Assembly: GCF_003254395.2 (NCBI RefSeq) | Contig: NW_020555862.1 | Location: 56,687-120,686 of the forward strand | Reading direction: 5' to 3' | Length of the DNA: 64,000 nucleotides | From: Apis mellifera | Taxonomy: Eukaryota; Arthropoda; Insecta; Hymenoptera; Apidae | Shown: positions 11,522 to 25,090 of the stretch, in pieces | Numbering within the stretch: position 1 is the stretch's first letter | Layout: each line of letters opens with the position of its first letter | Notes under the pieces: model-generated | Databases searched by the model: none | Told to the model about the DNA's origin: nothing | What the model saw: the letters and a program-made list of their open reading frames with translations, nothing else | Translations under genes and position numbers: made by a program

Positions 11522-13236
11522 ATTATTAGATATATTATAGTAACTATATTATTTTTATTTATTAAAAATAAAATAGACTATATTAAAATTAATTAAATTA
11601 ATTAAATTCAATACCTAAGATAGTTTTGAATCCATACTTCAAACAATTAATATACAATTTATTTAAGAATCATAGGTTTATTCATTATTTATATATTTCA
11701 TACTGCATTATTGCATTTTTGATGAGATCTTATAAATAAAAAATTATAGTTAATTCTTTTTTGTCATAAAAGACATATAATATAATGCATACGTAATCTG
11801 GCATTTTCATCATAATATTCATTCAAATTAAATTTTGAATCTTTTTTATCGTTAAGGACAAAAACCAGGATTAATTATAAAATAATTAATGTAGCTGGAA
11901 TTTCATTTTCAGGATCAGTATTATTAATAGTTTAATAATTTTTTTGTGCGAATACAATTCATATTTTCTTCATATTTTCCAAACTCTTAATAACAATGGA
12001 AACTAAGATATAACAATTGCTTCATAAGTCACAGTTGCATGCCAAATAGTTTGCAAAAAACGGTCGTAAGGTCGTATCTGACTCTTATGCATTATAATGC
12101 GATCTCGTAAATGTCCATTCTTGGAAATCGTCTTCCAATACTGTCATTCATCATTAGTTTCAATTTGCATTTTTGACGAAGCTGTATTGAAGAAAGAATC
12201 AAAACTCGCGACAGTTTTCCGAAATCGTAATCAAAATAGATTTCAGATTAAATCGTTAAGTAGAACTGAAATAAAACTTAGATCAAAATTAAAATTGAGA
12301 TAGAATTTAGATCAGATCGCAGTCAAATGCTACAAAAATCAAATTTAATTTCGCATTTAATCAAAAATCAATAAGAAAATATTAGAATATTAAAAATCAT
12401 AGAATTTATTCCGTTACTAATCGCAAAATGATTAGAATTAGCTTCTAAGATTAAAATATAAATTTTATGTAAGATTTAAATAAATTTTATAACAATAAAT
12501 GATTAAAAAATATTCTCAATATTATAAAAATTTAAGATATCATCGATCTTCTTGACACATAAGTTCGTTAAGAAATGACTGCTCTATCGTATCGCATGTA
12601 TAGAAGACTGCTGCCACTATTACGAAATTCAAGGAAAACCTATGTTTTCTACCAATTGTATCAAATCTGATTTTTCGAATATAATATCGACGAATAATCC
12701 AGCAGTTTTTTAATTTTTATTATTAATAACATCATAATAATTTATTATGATAAAAAATTGATATAATTTTACTATTTTTATTGTTTCATCATGTCTTTAA
12801 TAATTCTTAAGATAATAAAAAATAAATCGATATTTTTATAAACTAAAACTAAATTTACATTTTATGATATTAATTTTCGACTTATTCAATTATAATTGTA
12901 CTAAGATATTTTAAATATCATTTTATGTGAAAAACAATTATAGATTATTCATATACAATAGATTGTTTTATAACTGTTTTTTAAAACATTTTATAAATTA
13001 AAATTATATTAAAATAAAAGATATTTAAGATTGAAATCTTAATTGCGAAACTTATGATATATGCATTACGAATAATATAGTAACCTCAAGCAATAAACTA
13101 TCAATCGAAGGAAAAAACATAAAAAAAAATCACACCATGTTACTATAGGCTTTTTTAGGACTTTTGATTAACTGAAATGATGCAAATTTAATTTACTAAA
13201 CTGCGCGAAAATTGAAACATTAAATAATATAATATT

Positions 13237-13426
13237 AGTTAAAAATGGATCATTTTCATTACGTTTCTTTAGCAAATCGCAGCTGTTAATGCGTTGCGTT
13301 AAATGCTTTTCTTTCCTCAGTTCGTGAGGAACCCATGTTTTTGAACATAGCCAAGTTGTTTTAAGTGGTTTTCAATGCATGTATGTGATACATGAAGCTT
13401 CTCTGCAATCTCACGAGTACTGTGAG
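13237..13426 (-). pseudogene. Mariner transposase fragment truncated at the arm junction
   Basis: The minus strand encodes part of a mariner DNA-binding region, with EKLHVSHTCIENHLKQLGYV and then a decayed WVPHEL-type segment. It is the mirror of 26116-26312. It lacks the first 140 or so residues because the left arm ends here: after CTGTGAG (13420-13426) the sequence no longer follows the mariner. Relative to the right arm it has a 3-bp deletion (GAGTACTGTG for GAGTTGTACTGTG). Confidence 0.8.
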
Positions 13427-13444
13427 GAAAAAGAGAGAGATTGA

Positions 13445-13719
13445 TACGATGTTCAAAGACATGAAATTAAATATTTTAAAAGATTTATTAAATTTATTAG
13501 ACTTGAAATAGCATAAATGAATTTATTTTTTAAATCGTAATATATTAAGCGATATCATAATACTTTCCATAAATCATATGAAAATTCAAGAATCAAAGTT
13601 TATTGATGATTAATTTTCTGTGAATTCTCTTCTGAACGGTTTTCTACAATAATTCCATAAAATTTCAATTTAAATATCGAATAACATCAATAACAGAAAA
13701 CGAGCAATATAACAAATGC
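13445..13719 (+). repeat. Second inverted repeat, left copy
   Basis: About 275 bp from GATACGATGTTC to CGAGCAATATAACAAATGC. It is the reverse complement of 15284-15560 with a small number of mismatches; position sums are constant at 29003-29005. It begins about 20 bp inside the end of the giant arm and encloses a 1.56-kb loop. Confidence 0.9.
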
Positions 13720-14269
13720 AAAATATTATTTTTACCTATTATTTTTAAAAATCAAATTTATATTTTATTTAAAAAAAATGAAATTTAATCTTTTCAATTA
13801 AGGATGAACTTATTCTAAAAGGGATTGCCATTTTATGTAAAAAGTGTCATGATAAATAAAAATTTAAACTAAAAATTTTTTTTATCAAAACGAATTTCAT
13901 AAAATACAATGCTTTTTTGTGAAGAAATATTTAAAAAAGTATAAAATAAATAAAAAGATTTGACATATGAATGATAAGCAAATATCGATGTATCAAGTTT
14001 ATATTATTATCATGATGATTTGACATATGTGGGAACACGTAAAAGATAATTGAAAATTATATTTCGGGTTATCTAACATGTATAAATTTCTTTTTTTGCG
14101 TATTTTAAATATCTGATTATTTTCCTTTCTCTTATTGATGACGATTATATATTGATAAATATGGTAATATAATGAAATAAATAATAAATATTAATATTAT
14201 TTTATATTTATATTAATATTAATATAATTTAATATTAATATTATATTATTTTCTATTAACCTATTTTTT

Positions 14270-15240
14270 TTTATTCATTTTGAGATTTTAAAACTCTCAC
14301 GTGAACTTAATCAAGCATATACTTATCAAATTTATTTGAGTTAATAATATAATTTTCATATATTGTATACATTTTATAATGATATTTTTATTTCATGTCA
14401 TTGAAATTCTCAGAAGCATTATCAGATAAACAAAATATAGAATTTTTAATATGGATTTGCCTGTATTCTGTAAAAGTTATTTATATAAATAATCAATGTA
14501 TTAAATTCTATTCCGAGGTGAGATTATATCTTTGTACATTATGAAGAATTATATAATAGATGCATTAATATATGCATTATATATAAGAATTAATAATATA
14601 GAGATATGCTAAAATTTTATAGATAAAAATAACAGCATATTTGCTTTGAAAACTAGATATTTGCTATTTAGATAATTTCATTAGAGACGAGGTAAGATCC
14701 ATATTAATGTAATAAATTGAATTAAAATTTACCTTGATTTGTTTTCGCCAAAGATTATATCTATATATATAGTTTCTTCTTATTGATTTTCATGATTTTA
14801 AAACACATTACAAAATCATCATTTAAATATTTTTTTAATATATAATTAGTTTTAATCTATAATAATAAATTATAATAATAAAGTTTGAATTATTCTAAAA
14901 AAATTTTATACATTGTGTTATTGAATTATACTTGTATAGGATATGAAAAATTATTTGTCAGTAACTTTGGAAATATTGATTTTGCAAGATAATTTTATAT
15001 ATCTTTGGATCGGTGGAAATCTGTTTAAAAAGTGATTGCAAAATCGATTTTACAATTGTATCGTAAAGTATTCATCATGAAAAATAAGTTTTAAAGAAAT
15101 CATGAGTTTCAAATTTATTATTCTTTTAAAAAAAATATTTATTTATATTTATAAATTTATATTATTTACAGAATATTTTTTTATATTAACTTTTTTTACG
15201 AAATAAAATTATAAAGATTATAAAATTTAATATACGTTAT
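14270..15240 (+). repeat. Diverged segmental repeat, copy A
   Basis: This is related in direct orientation to 38830-40230 and 58800-60050. Shared blocks are an ACTTATCAAATT block near 14320, the run TTTGCT..AGATAATTTCATTAGA..GAGGTAA at 14640-14695, and GATATGAAAAATTATTTGTC at 14940. By eye identity is about 70%, so the duplication is old. Confidence 0.65.
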
Positions 15241-15283
15241 GAATATACGTTCCTATATATATAATATATAAAATGTTTTAATT

Positions 15284-15560
15284 GCATCTGTTATATGGCT
15301 CGTTTTCTGTTATTGATGTTATTCGATATTTAAATTGAAATTTTATGGAATTATTGTAGAAAACCGTTCAGAAGAGAATTCACAGAAAATTAATCATCAA
15401 TAAACTTTGATTCTTGAATTATCATATGATTTATGGAAAGTATTATGATATCGCTTAATATATTACGATTTAAAAAATAAATTCATTTTATGCTATTTCA
15501 AGTCTAATAAATTTAATAAATCTTTGAAAATATTTAATTTCATGTCTTGTAACATCGTAT
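15284..15560 (-). repeat. Second inverted repeat, right copy
   Basis: Mirror of 13445-13719, starting GCATCTGTTATATGGCTCG and ending AACATCGTAT. Small differences, such as a T/G change in the outer block and an ATG/TTG-type change near 15548, show the copies are not perfectly identical. No coding sequence. Confidence 0.9.
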
Positions 15561-18500
15561 AGATTCTTAAAAATTCTGATTAATTAAATCTCACCCAATC
15601 TTTGCTATTAACTTGTATAATATAGAAAGAATATTAGCTTTATATTAAAAGATTATATATGTATATGAAATAAAATATGAATATATGAATATAAATAAAT
15701 ATATGAATATATGAATTAAAATTAATAAAATATATAATAAATATAAAATCAATGATATACATAATAAATTTATTTAATAATAAACATTGATAAAATTTGA
15801 TATCGGTAATATGACTTTCAATAAGAAAATGAATTAGTTTAATATGCATGTTACAATTGTTTGTAAATACAAATATTCAAGAAATTAAAAATATCTAGAG
15901 CCATCCATTCTTTGAAGCTTCTCAATTTAATAATATAAAATTCTATATTGTTGTGATCTCACCTTGTAGCTTGAAGATAATGTTGAACGAAATGTTTTCT
16001 ATTGTAATAATCCATTATATAAATTTATGTCCATATTATATAATCCATAATTATAAATTTATGTGCAATATATAAATGCAATATATATCTCATATTTTAT
16101 ATCAATATCTTTCGTATTTGATAGCTCATATACTTCTTTTATAATTTTGTTCATCTTGTACAATTTGTCCTGTAAAATATTTAAAAAAAAATTCAGATAA
16201 TATAATTTTGAAAATAATAATGATTGAATCATGATTTTAAATATGATTAATATTATAAAGAAATATAACTAATGTTTTTTTTTTAAATTAATTCATATTT
16301 TTATAATATTCAAGAATGAAACAAAAAATCTTGTGTATTTCTAGAATATGATATTAAAGAAAATTAGAAAATAAAATGAAGGAACAAAATTTTTTTCATG
16401 TAAATTTGAAAAAAATTTTTTTTTAAATTATATTTTAGTATATATGAAAATAAAAAAAGTATTTTTATGTTTAATATTTATTTTTAAATATAATTTTAAT
16501 TTTGATAATTTTATTTTTGATTATATATTGAGGAATAAAAACATCTATAATTAAATAATTTAGATTCAATTATCGATACATATTGACCCATTTTCGATTA
16601 AATTATCTTTTTCTCACGATTAGTAGATTCTTTACTTAACCAACACGATAAAAGATAATATAGTAAAATTTTACTATAGTTACGATGGTTCGATTTGATA
16701 GATTTTTTTTATTTCTTTTATTATGCAAAATTATTTTTATATAATTATTGCCATTGTATAATATAGTTTATAAATTATACAAAATTAAAAATAAATTATA
16801 TAAAAACATTGTTAGTTTCATTAATTCGAAGAATATTTCATTTAATAATAAAAATATTCATCATAAAAAAATGTTTAGATTAAAATTTTACGTTATATAT
16901 AAATTTACATATGATATTGAATGGAGATGATAGAAAAAATATATTTAAATAATTTAATTATTAATATTTGTGATTATTTGATCATAAATGATGAAAAATA
17001 AAAAAAAATTTAATGAAATTTATTAAATGTAAAGATTAAAATTACATATTGATTTTATCACAATTTAAAATGCAACAAAGGATATTTTTTTTCATTTAAA
17101 AAAGAAAAATATTATTTCTATATTTTTTTTTGTACCGAAATATAGAAATATATAAATAATTTTTCTTTCATTTTTATAGAAATTGTAATAATATATGTAA
17201 TTTCATAATTACTCATAGTATTTTATGAAATATATAAATAATAAATATAAAATACATCATAATATGATTTTATATCTTTCTTATAAAGATCTATAAAGAG
17301 TACGTGAGAATAACTTGATCAAAATTATTTTTGTACGCCTTTTTATTTATCAAATTCTCACTGATCCAAAACTATAAAATTGGTATAATCATCACGTTCT
17401 TTACACCTACTTTTTATATATTCTGTATATAAGAATATTTGGGGAAAAAATTATACATGAATTTTTATTAATATAAAATATTAATATTCACGAAAGATAA
17501 ATATTTCTTAAATTCATCAATTATATAATCTGACATTTAATAATTATATTATCACAAGTTATGAGATTAAATTTAATATATCATGATATTAAATATATCA
17601 TTACATACTTTTGACAAAAAGAAGATAAAAGAAGATGCAAAGAAACTTTCTGAATCATATCATTATTCAAATTATAAGACAAATCATAAATTTTATGACT
17701 ACTTATTGGTTGAAAAAATTTTTTCTTATCATTCATAACTAATTTTTTAACTAATTTTGACTATTATCAAATAATAATATAATAAAGTAATATTTTTTTA
17801 TATTATGGTATATAATAACATTATGGTAAACAATTATAAGATTTATGAATTTGAATGTTTATCATGAATATAATTTATATAATTTAGAATTTTTTCTTCT
17901 AAAAATTGGTTTTTAATATTTTTTAATGATCTTTTGCCTGAAAATTAAGATATTATTGTAATTTGATCATTGTAATTTCGAATGTCCAAGAATTGTTTTA
18001 TATTTTATAATTTTGGGATATAAGATATTTAAAGACGTTATAATTTATTAGAAAGTAAATTTTTAGTCATTATTATATCTTGTCTAATCTATATTGCTGC
18101 TATACATATTCATATTACAACAAAAAAATAAATATGGGCCGCATGCTGCACAAATAATGTGAATGTTAATGTATAAAAAATAATGTAAAAATAAAAAAAA
18201 TTTATATATAATAGTAATTTTTGTTTTGGAAATATTTCGAAAAATAAGATTGAATGAAAGAAAAAAAAAAATTAATTAAAATGTTGATTTCTAAATGATT
18301 TCGAAATATCCAAAAATCATCAAAATCGATAAGAAAATTTTTTTTAATAAGTTAGATAAAACAAAGATTTTATCAAAAAATAGTATATTAATTTTTTACA
18401 ATTATAAAAAATAGATTTTTCTTAAAAGCCAAATGCTGGAAAAAATTTTGCAAATTTTTCAAAGAAGAAAAGGATCTCATTTAAAAGCAATCATTGGATT

Positions 18501-21284
18501 AAATCTAATAATGAGAAAATAAAAACATATAAAATGAATTCAGATAAAAAATTGTAATACAACTTTTTTTTAAAATTATAATAATTTAAATATCATAACT
18601 TTTAATGAAAATTTATAATATTTATAAGTATTCAATTTCAGATGTTTCAGTATAAAAAAAATAATAATATAACAAAAGTATTTTAATTTTAATTAATTAA
18701 CAAAATACGACATGTTATTTATAATTTTTTATGAAGTATATCATATTCGATAATTAACTACATTTTAATAATAATAAATATTAATTATAAAATATAATAT
18801 ATTTTAAAAATTTCTTGTTCATAATATTATGCATTATATTAATAAAATTGATCCATATTGTATTAATATGTTATGTACAATTAATTTATATAATTAAATA
18901 TAGTAGTATCAATTTTAACATTTGAAGTTTAAATCGAATATTTGATGCTTATCTAGACAAGTGCAATTTTAATATATAAACGAAAAATAGAAAATGATAT
19001 ATATGAATATATGAATGAAATACAGAATCAATTAAAGAATCAAATTTAATTCAATACGTCCGATATACTTATTTGAAAGTATATATACTTCCTCTGAAAT
19101 TTTATTTCTAGCATTAATAGAAATAACAATGAATATTAAAATTGACAAAAACGGAATGTTAAAACAAACATTATTGTATATACCAATTAAACAAACCTTT
19201 TTAGTTTAGTTTATTTAATTATTTATATATATTGTTATATATTATTGTTATTTTAGAAATACTTATTTCTGAATTCAGCATTCCAAGAATTATAAAAATT
19301 ATGATGCCTATAATATTAATATTAATATTAATAGTCAGTTTATAACTGATCTCTTGATGAAATTGACCTCTTGCAGGTCAATCTTTATAACTTATGTTTA
19401 TTATTTCATTCGTATATATAGCATATAAAATGATACATATGCTAACGTATATTATACACTAATCATATTGTCATATCATAATCATCCTTTAGATTCAAAT
19501 ATCTTATTAACAATAATGATACATATTAGTGAAGCATATTGAGTTTCTAGTCCATTCTAAGATTTCTGTTTTAAATGAATTAATTATTATTTCTAGAACT
19601 GCATATTAATTTTTTTCATTAATTAAAATTCTGACAAAAATATCTACGATAAATAAGAATTGCCACAAATTTTTATAAAATTATATAGTTATATTATATA
19701 AATTACAATTTCATAAAAATAATTATATAAATTTAATATTATAGTTTAATAAAATTATTATAAGCTTTTTTGGACATTTTTTTTATAAATTTCAAATATG
19801 AATACAATTTTAAAAATATATGTGTTCAAATTTGTAAATTTGTAAAATGTAAAATTTTTTTCTAAAATATATAAACTATGTACAATATTAATTAATATGA
19901 AAACAAGAAAAAGTAGATAATAGATTTAATATCTAAAAATGTCAGAGAGATGGATCTTTCTAAAAAAAAATAATTCTCTATCGTTATTATCAAGAAAATT
20001 GTTTTCTTACAATAAAAAAAATTCGATATTTATTTGTTAATATTTACTAATTTTTCATATTCTTTTAATTTTATTCATGTAAATAATTATTAATAAATTA
20101 TTAATAAAAAATTAACTTATTAATAAAAAAATTATATTTATTTATTTTATTAAAAATTTTCACTTCTTTTATTGATTATCAATTTCTTTTTTTTTATATT
20201 TCTTTTAAATTACTACGTACAATTGTGAATTATAAAATGAATAGGTTTATCTGCTTATAATCTCCTTCGCATCTGCTTTGATTAAATACGATTAAAAATA
20301 ATGATTACATTATTTGAAATTATATTTATAATTATATGTTTTAAAACTAAATATACAATTTTTCAACATATAATTCTTCTTTAAAACTAATCGAAAATGA
20401 TACGTGTCATTTTATTTATTTATCAATGAAGATACAAATTAAAATGAAGCTTATAGTTCTTTTGAAAGAAAATGTTAACTTCAATCTAATTTTCTTTTAA
20501 ATTAATTTTTCAAAAATAATTTACATGTGCTTCATATTATTAAATTAATGAGAATTAAAATTTTTGCAACTGGAATTCCTTGTTAAAAATATATTATAAT
20601 AAGATTTTTAGATCTTTTCTTTTTTAGTTTATGAAAAATATTCTATAAATATTATATAAATATTCTATATATATTTTCTATATATTCTTCATTTTTCTTA
20701 ATATTATAATTTGGTGTTTTTAATATATAAATTATGATGATATAATAAATATTTTTCTATTTTGTTTTTATTTTCCATTTTTTAAGGTTTTGTTAGATTT
20801 TATCATTTTTTTTTTTATGTCATGAAACATTGGCAATTTTTTATATTGTTTTATTAATATATCTTTTGTAATATTTTAATGTTCGATTTATGATTGTATG
20901 ATTTCATATATATAGAATTAGATGTAGAATATAGAATATAGAAAATATTATTGAAAAAATAAAATATAATACAATCACATAAATTCAATAATTCAACACA
21001 GAGTCGATTCGCTTGAATTTATAAAATTTAAAAAAAAATCACTCTTGATTTTTTACTCTGTTCTACAACAAAAATCGATCTTCAAAAAAAAATAAATAAA
21101 TAAATAAAATTCAAAATTACAGAGAAGTTTTCTGTTTTCTTTAAAATGAAAAGAATATTACTACAATTCTTTTTTACAAAGTTACAAGCAAGTTTACATT
21201 AGATTTCTAAATAGCTTATTCGGAAAAATTTGTCCTATAAAAGAACTCTTTGTTATTACGCGCAGATCTTTATTAAACCTAAAC
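15561..21284. other. AT-rich spacer, no gene seen
   Basis: Low-complexity AT-rich DNA. It contains short ATATGAATATATGAATATAA tandem motifs near 15660-15720 and a TAATATTAATATTAATATTA run near 19318. Reading frames of 60-70 codons here are dominated by I, Y, F, N and K and match no family I know. Confidence 0.6.
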
Positions 21285-21985
21285 AAAAAATGATGTTATC
21301 TGAAAAGAATGTCTGAGAATTTAATCGACACTTATAATTGTGGATTGCCGATATACTTCTACTAGCCTGCTGTACCGATTCTGACGTTTATTCCAAACAC
21401 GGTTGTTTCAAAAACAAATAACGTTATTCTAATTCGAGAAATCTATAAGAGAGATGCGCCGATTTGTTCCTATTTATTGAGAGATCTTTGTATACAACAG
21501 ATCACTACTCAAGCGAAAAATTTTCTCGAACTTGGCCAATCACGATTCGGGCATTAGCCAAGATATTATTGGTTATTGGCGGGAAATTGACCTTGACCTT
21601 CCTAATTAAGCCAGCAAGGAATTTTTCTGTGGATATGAACTTCACTTGCAAATAGATTCTCATGATCATCATGTCGTAATCCGACCGCCGATTACAACAA
21701 TTACATTAGTTTTGTTCTAATACATCCTCTATCCGTCGGACGCGAATACCTGTTGTAACTTTGAAAGAGACTCTGCTTTCTAATAAACGTACTCCGCAAG
21801 TAACCACAGTCTTATACAATCCACTCATTTTTAAAAAGTATACTTCTTGTTACGATATCTCTATCTATCGAAGAATATTTTATAAGCACCCATTATTACC
21901 TTACATCCACCAAACTATTATAATAATATTGTTGTGGGAGCGAACCGTTATTTTGCATGTGAAAGATATAAGGAAAGATTAAATT
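21285..21985 (+). mobile_element. GC-richer LTR-like segment (possible solo LTR), copy 1
   Basis: This 0.7-kb segment is clearly richer in G+C than its surroundings. Its first 300 bp are related to the reverse complement of 57010-57330. Shared landmarks are TGTTATCTGA at the start, GAGAATTTAA, CTTATAATTGT, and a block reading TATAAGAGAGATGCGCCGAT (21447-21466). The last resembles a TATA box 20-30 bp upstream of a start site. A possible AATAAA poly(A) signal lies at 21781-21787. TG at the start, a promoter, then AATAAA is the layout of a retrotransposon LTR, but I found no clear 3' CA end, primer-binding site or internal coding region. A promoter and first exon of an unknown gene, or a non-autonomous repeat, are alternatives. 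Confidence 0.4.
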
Positions 21986-23219
21986 AAAAATGTAATACTT
22001 TTTCAAATATTTTATTTCACTTTAAATATTTACAATAAATAAACAAACAAACTATTATTAAAGTCCAAACGTTTCTTTTATCATTTATAACTTATTACAA
22101 CTTTCTTGTTACAATGTTTACTTTCTAACATTTATATTTAGAAAATTATATATAATTGTCTTTTTCAAATTAAAAAAAAAAATATATTCTTTTCTAAAAG
22201 AATTAATATGTGATTAATGTTGAACTAAGGCTTTGAGTTTTGATTTCTCAACTGAATATTATCGTTCGAAGATCACCTTCGAATCATGATTATAAGATAC
22301 TTCAATTGCCGTTAATAAATGCTATTCTAATGAAATGACTTATTTCGTAATCCATTGCATTGTGTTTTGCTAATAGTTGTTTGAAAGAAATTTTGATAAT
22401 AGTGTTCTAAATGTCATATAAGTTTTCAAATTATTCATATATTTCAAATTATTATAATTTTTAATTATCAAATTAAAAATTAAATTATATATTATTGAAA
22501 TAAGATAAATATTGACGCTAATGACTTTTATGTTATAAAAATTTCAATATTTTTTTTATAAGAAAAAAATTCATCCGATGTGTCTGTTCTTGTACGTCAA
22601 CAACAGACAATTTTAACTTAGGCAGAAGCACAACTATTAACTTTAAGAAATTCTATTTTATTTAAGCTTAAATGTAAATAATGAAATGAACCAAGAAATT
22701 TGATTATTAGATTATTTCTAAAGAAATTTTTGATACGAACTTTAATACAAGTAGTTTAATACAACTTTAATATATCTAAAAATATATTGACAAAGTAAAG
22801 TAGCAAATTTTTGCCTAAGTATCCATTAAATTGTTTTCCTCCGTTTTTCTATTTTTGTTACAAAATTAAAAGACAGAATCGAACATCATTGTTTTTGTTC
22901 TTGTTCCACATTTAAAATAAGCGTGAATAAAAAAAAAAATTTATTTATAATTAAAAATATTATTGTCAAAAATTAATTCAAGGAATAGGAGAAACAGCAA
23001 GGCAACGCAAGCCGCATTTAGAAGCACTCATAACAATGTTTTATTAATGAATAGTGTTAATGAATATTTAAAAAAAAATATATAATATAGAATTAATTTT
23101 CCTTCGAAAATTTTTCAATGATAAATTTTTTAAAAATCGATATTAAGTTATGAATTACGCAGTATCTGCATAGTCCAATTTTTAGACTTGTGCTAATTTT
23201 TGATATTTTAGTTTTTTTT
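21986..23219. other. AT-rich DNA, no gene seen
   Basis: Mostly AT-rich. A slightly GC-richer stretch near 22570-22640 and another near 22980-23030 contain no open frame with recognisable motifs. Confidence 0.55.
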
Positions 23220-24130
23220 TGGTCATTTAGATTGGATTGTAAATACTATTTTATTAAATTCATCGTGGGATTATCGCTGGTTCGTCAGGGGATCATCATG
23301 GGATCGTCATGGGATACATCTTATTTTTAAGTTAAGTTAAAATCATATGATACATAGATTACGTTTATTTATTGCGAGCGCATTTCGTACAAAAACAATA
23401 ATTCTAATTTCTAAGTCAAATATATAATTCCTTATATTTTCTTAATTTTTTTCGATTTTATATAGCTAGTTACTTTTACTTTCTTTTCATTATTTTTCAA
23501 ATTCAATTCGAATCACTGTTCATCGATCGTTACAATTGCAAGAACTGCTTTACTTCGATAGCTAGTCAAAGGTCCGCGCTCTGATCAATTGGTATCTTGA
23601 ATACTACTCTGTCGAATGCGGTCTTTCGTAAATCGGCCTCGGTGCTTCTTCAGTGATCTCCAGTTCCTTTCTCCGTGTCGTTGGGACGACATCTTAATAA
23701 TCCGACTTCCATAGTTCTGGGACAACTTCTAATTTCTATAATTGTGGACATTCGACTACAAGACCGTATCCCATAACCCTTTGCTTGTCAACGTGAATAT
23801 AATCCATTTGATAAGTCGATTGATGTAAGTAGTGATGGAGCAGTGATACGAATTTTTTTATCCTTTATTTATCTCATTATTCCTTAATATTTAAATATAA
23901 TTTTAATTTCATTTAACTTTTTTATACGAAGTAAGATGAATGAATGTAATGCGAATACATTTTAACGCGAATACTTGAATCGTAGATTTAAGATTCGTAA
24001 AATTTTTTGAGATTTAGATTAAATTAAATTTAAATTTCATCAAGCGATAAATATAAAAGATTTTTATAAAGATTATTATAAAAATAATTGTGTTACTAAT
24101 TTAAATAATCATTTCATTTCAAAGAAAAAA
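23220..24130 (+). repeat. Tandem 0.95-kb duplication, unit 1
   Basis: Units 1 and 2 share, in order, a GATCAATTGGTAT block (23583; GATCAATTAGTAC at 24488), TCAAAGGTC (23567; 24517), GATGTAAGT.GTGAT (23824; 24690), an ATTAAATTAAATTTAAAT-type block, and TTTAAATAATCATTTCATTT (24099; 25051). Spacing is about 905-952 bp. The middle of the unit is GC-richer. It also starts with short repeats of ATCATGGGATCGTCATGGGA type (23290-23312). The function is unknown; no coding frame spans a unit. Confidence 0.65.
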
Positions 24131-25090
24131 TAAATTAAATTATAAGTTAGATATATAAATTAAGTTTAATGCGAACAAAAATATATTATTTAACTTAAGA
24201 TATAAAATAAAAATCTTAATTGTTTTACTTTAAAATAGATCTCGAGTATCTTGAGTTTTACCATAATTTTCGTTTTCTATTTTCATCTCCAATTTCAATT
24301 TTTATAGTTATTCGAAACTTTATTTCTTATTTTTTCTTGTACTTATCTTTATGATTATTTATTTTTATAATAGTTTTTCGTTAAGTTTTTTCTAGCTTTT
24401 CTTAATTCACTGTCAACCACACGCAACGATGACAAGAATCGTTGAATGGGTACTCTATTTCTGATGGTCAGTCAAGATTCCGTGTTTAGATCAATTAGTA
24501 CTTTCGAATACTCAATCAAAGGTCTTGCGATCGAATTTATTTTTATAATCTGGCGTTAGTGGACTAGAATCTACAATTCTATATCTTTCTTATGTTGGAA
24601 TAAATATTTTTTCTATTAAGCCATTGTCGCAACTCTCGATTAACCACGATTGATAAAAATTATTTGTCTGTTGATCCTTATAAGTCCAACGATGTAAGTC
24701 GTGATACCAGAATGGCAATGATTTATTGCAAGTTCATTCTTTTTAATTTCTTCTTCATTTTTATTGATCATGTGTTGAGCTCTCTCTTTTTAATCATTGC
24801 AATTCTTCATATAAATTAATTATAATTACTTTTTTCGCTTTAAATTAAACGAAAATATTTTTATTATGCGTTATGGATTTAAAATTTAGTATTAAAAGTA
24901 TATAACAAGATATTATATATAAATAATATTAAGATATAAATTAAATTAGATTTAAGTCTCATTGTTGGATGACGTAGGATTAATTGTGAACGATTAATTA
25001 TTGGAACGATTTATAAAGAATCATTGTAAAAATAATTATATATTAATTTAAATAATCATTTCATTTTATTTATTTAATTTTTATTTCTTT
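24131..25090 (+). repeat. Tandem 0.95-kb duplication, unit 2
   Basis: Diverged direct copy of unit 1 (see the shared blocks there). The GC-richer core lies at 24410-24740. It is followed by AT-rich sequence, a poly-T run of more than 20 at about 25420-25442, and then the mariner at 25696. Confidence 0.65.

Larger units (their letters stand above)
8200..13230. other. Gene-free interior of left arm
   Basis: AT-rich DNA with short repeats and no coding segment that I can support. Every longer reading frame here has an exact mirror in the right arm and lacks recognisable motifs; an example is a 68-codon frame at 12097-12303, composed mostly of Lys, Arg, Ser and Leu. Confidence 0.6.
6381..13426 (+). 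repeat. Left inverted-repeat arm, inner (near-identical) part
   Basis: This 7.05-kb stretch is the reverse complement of 26116-33120. Position sums step 39501, 39503, 39518, 39550, 39542 from outside to inside. Most drift is explained by three events: a 15-bp indel near 7870-7885, a shorter TA run in the right arm (50 versus about 36 bp), and one fewer copy of an 18-bp unit near 11.5 kb. Other differences noticed are mostly 1-nt homopolymer length changes plus a few substitutions, so identity is probably around 98-99%. Apart from a maT-like fragment and the mariner stub at its inner end, the arm holds AT-rich DNA with no recognisable gene. Confidence 0.92.

Noticed and set aside
12097..12303. 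68-codon frame duplicated exactly at 27247-27453
   Set aside because: Duplication comes from the giant inverted repeat, not from selection on a protein. Composition is K/R/S/L-rich with no motif.
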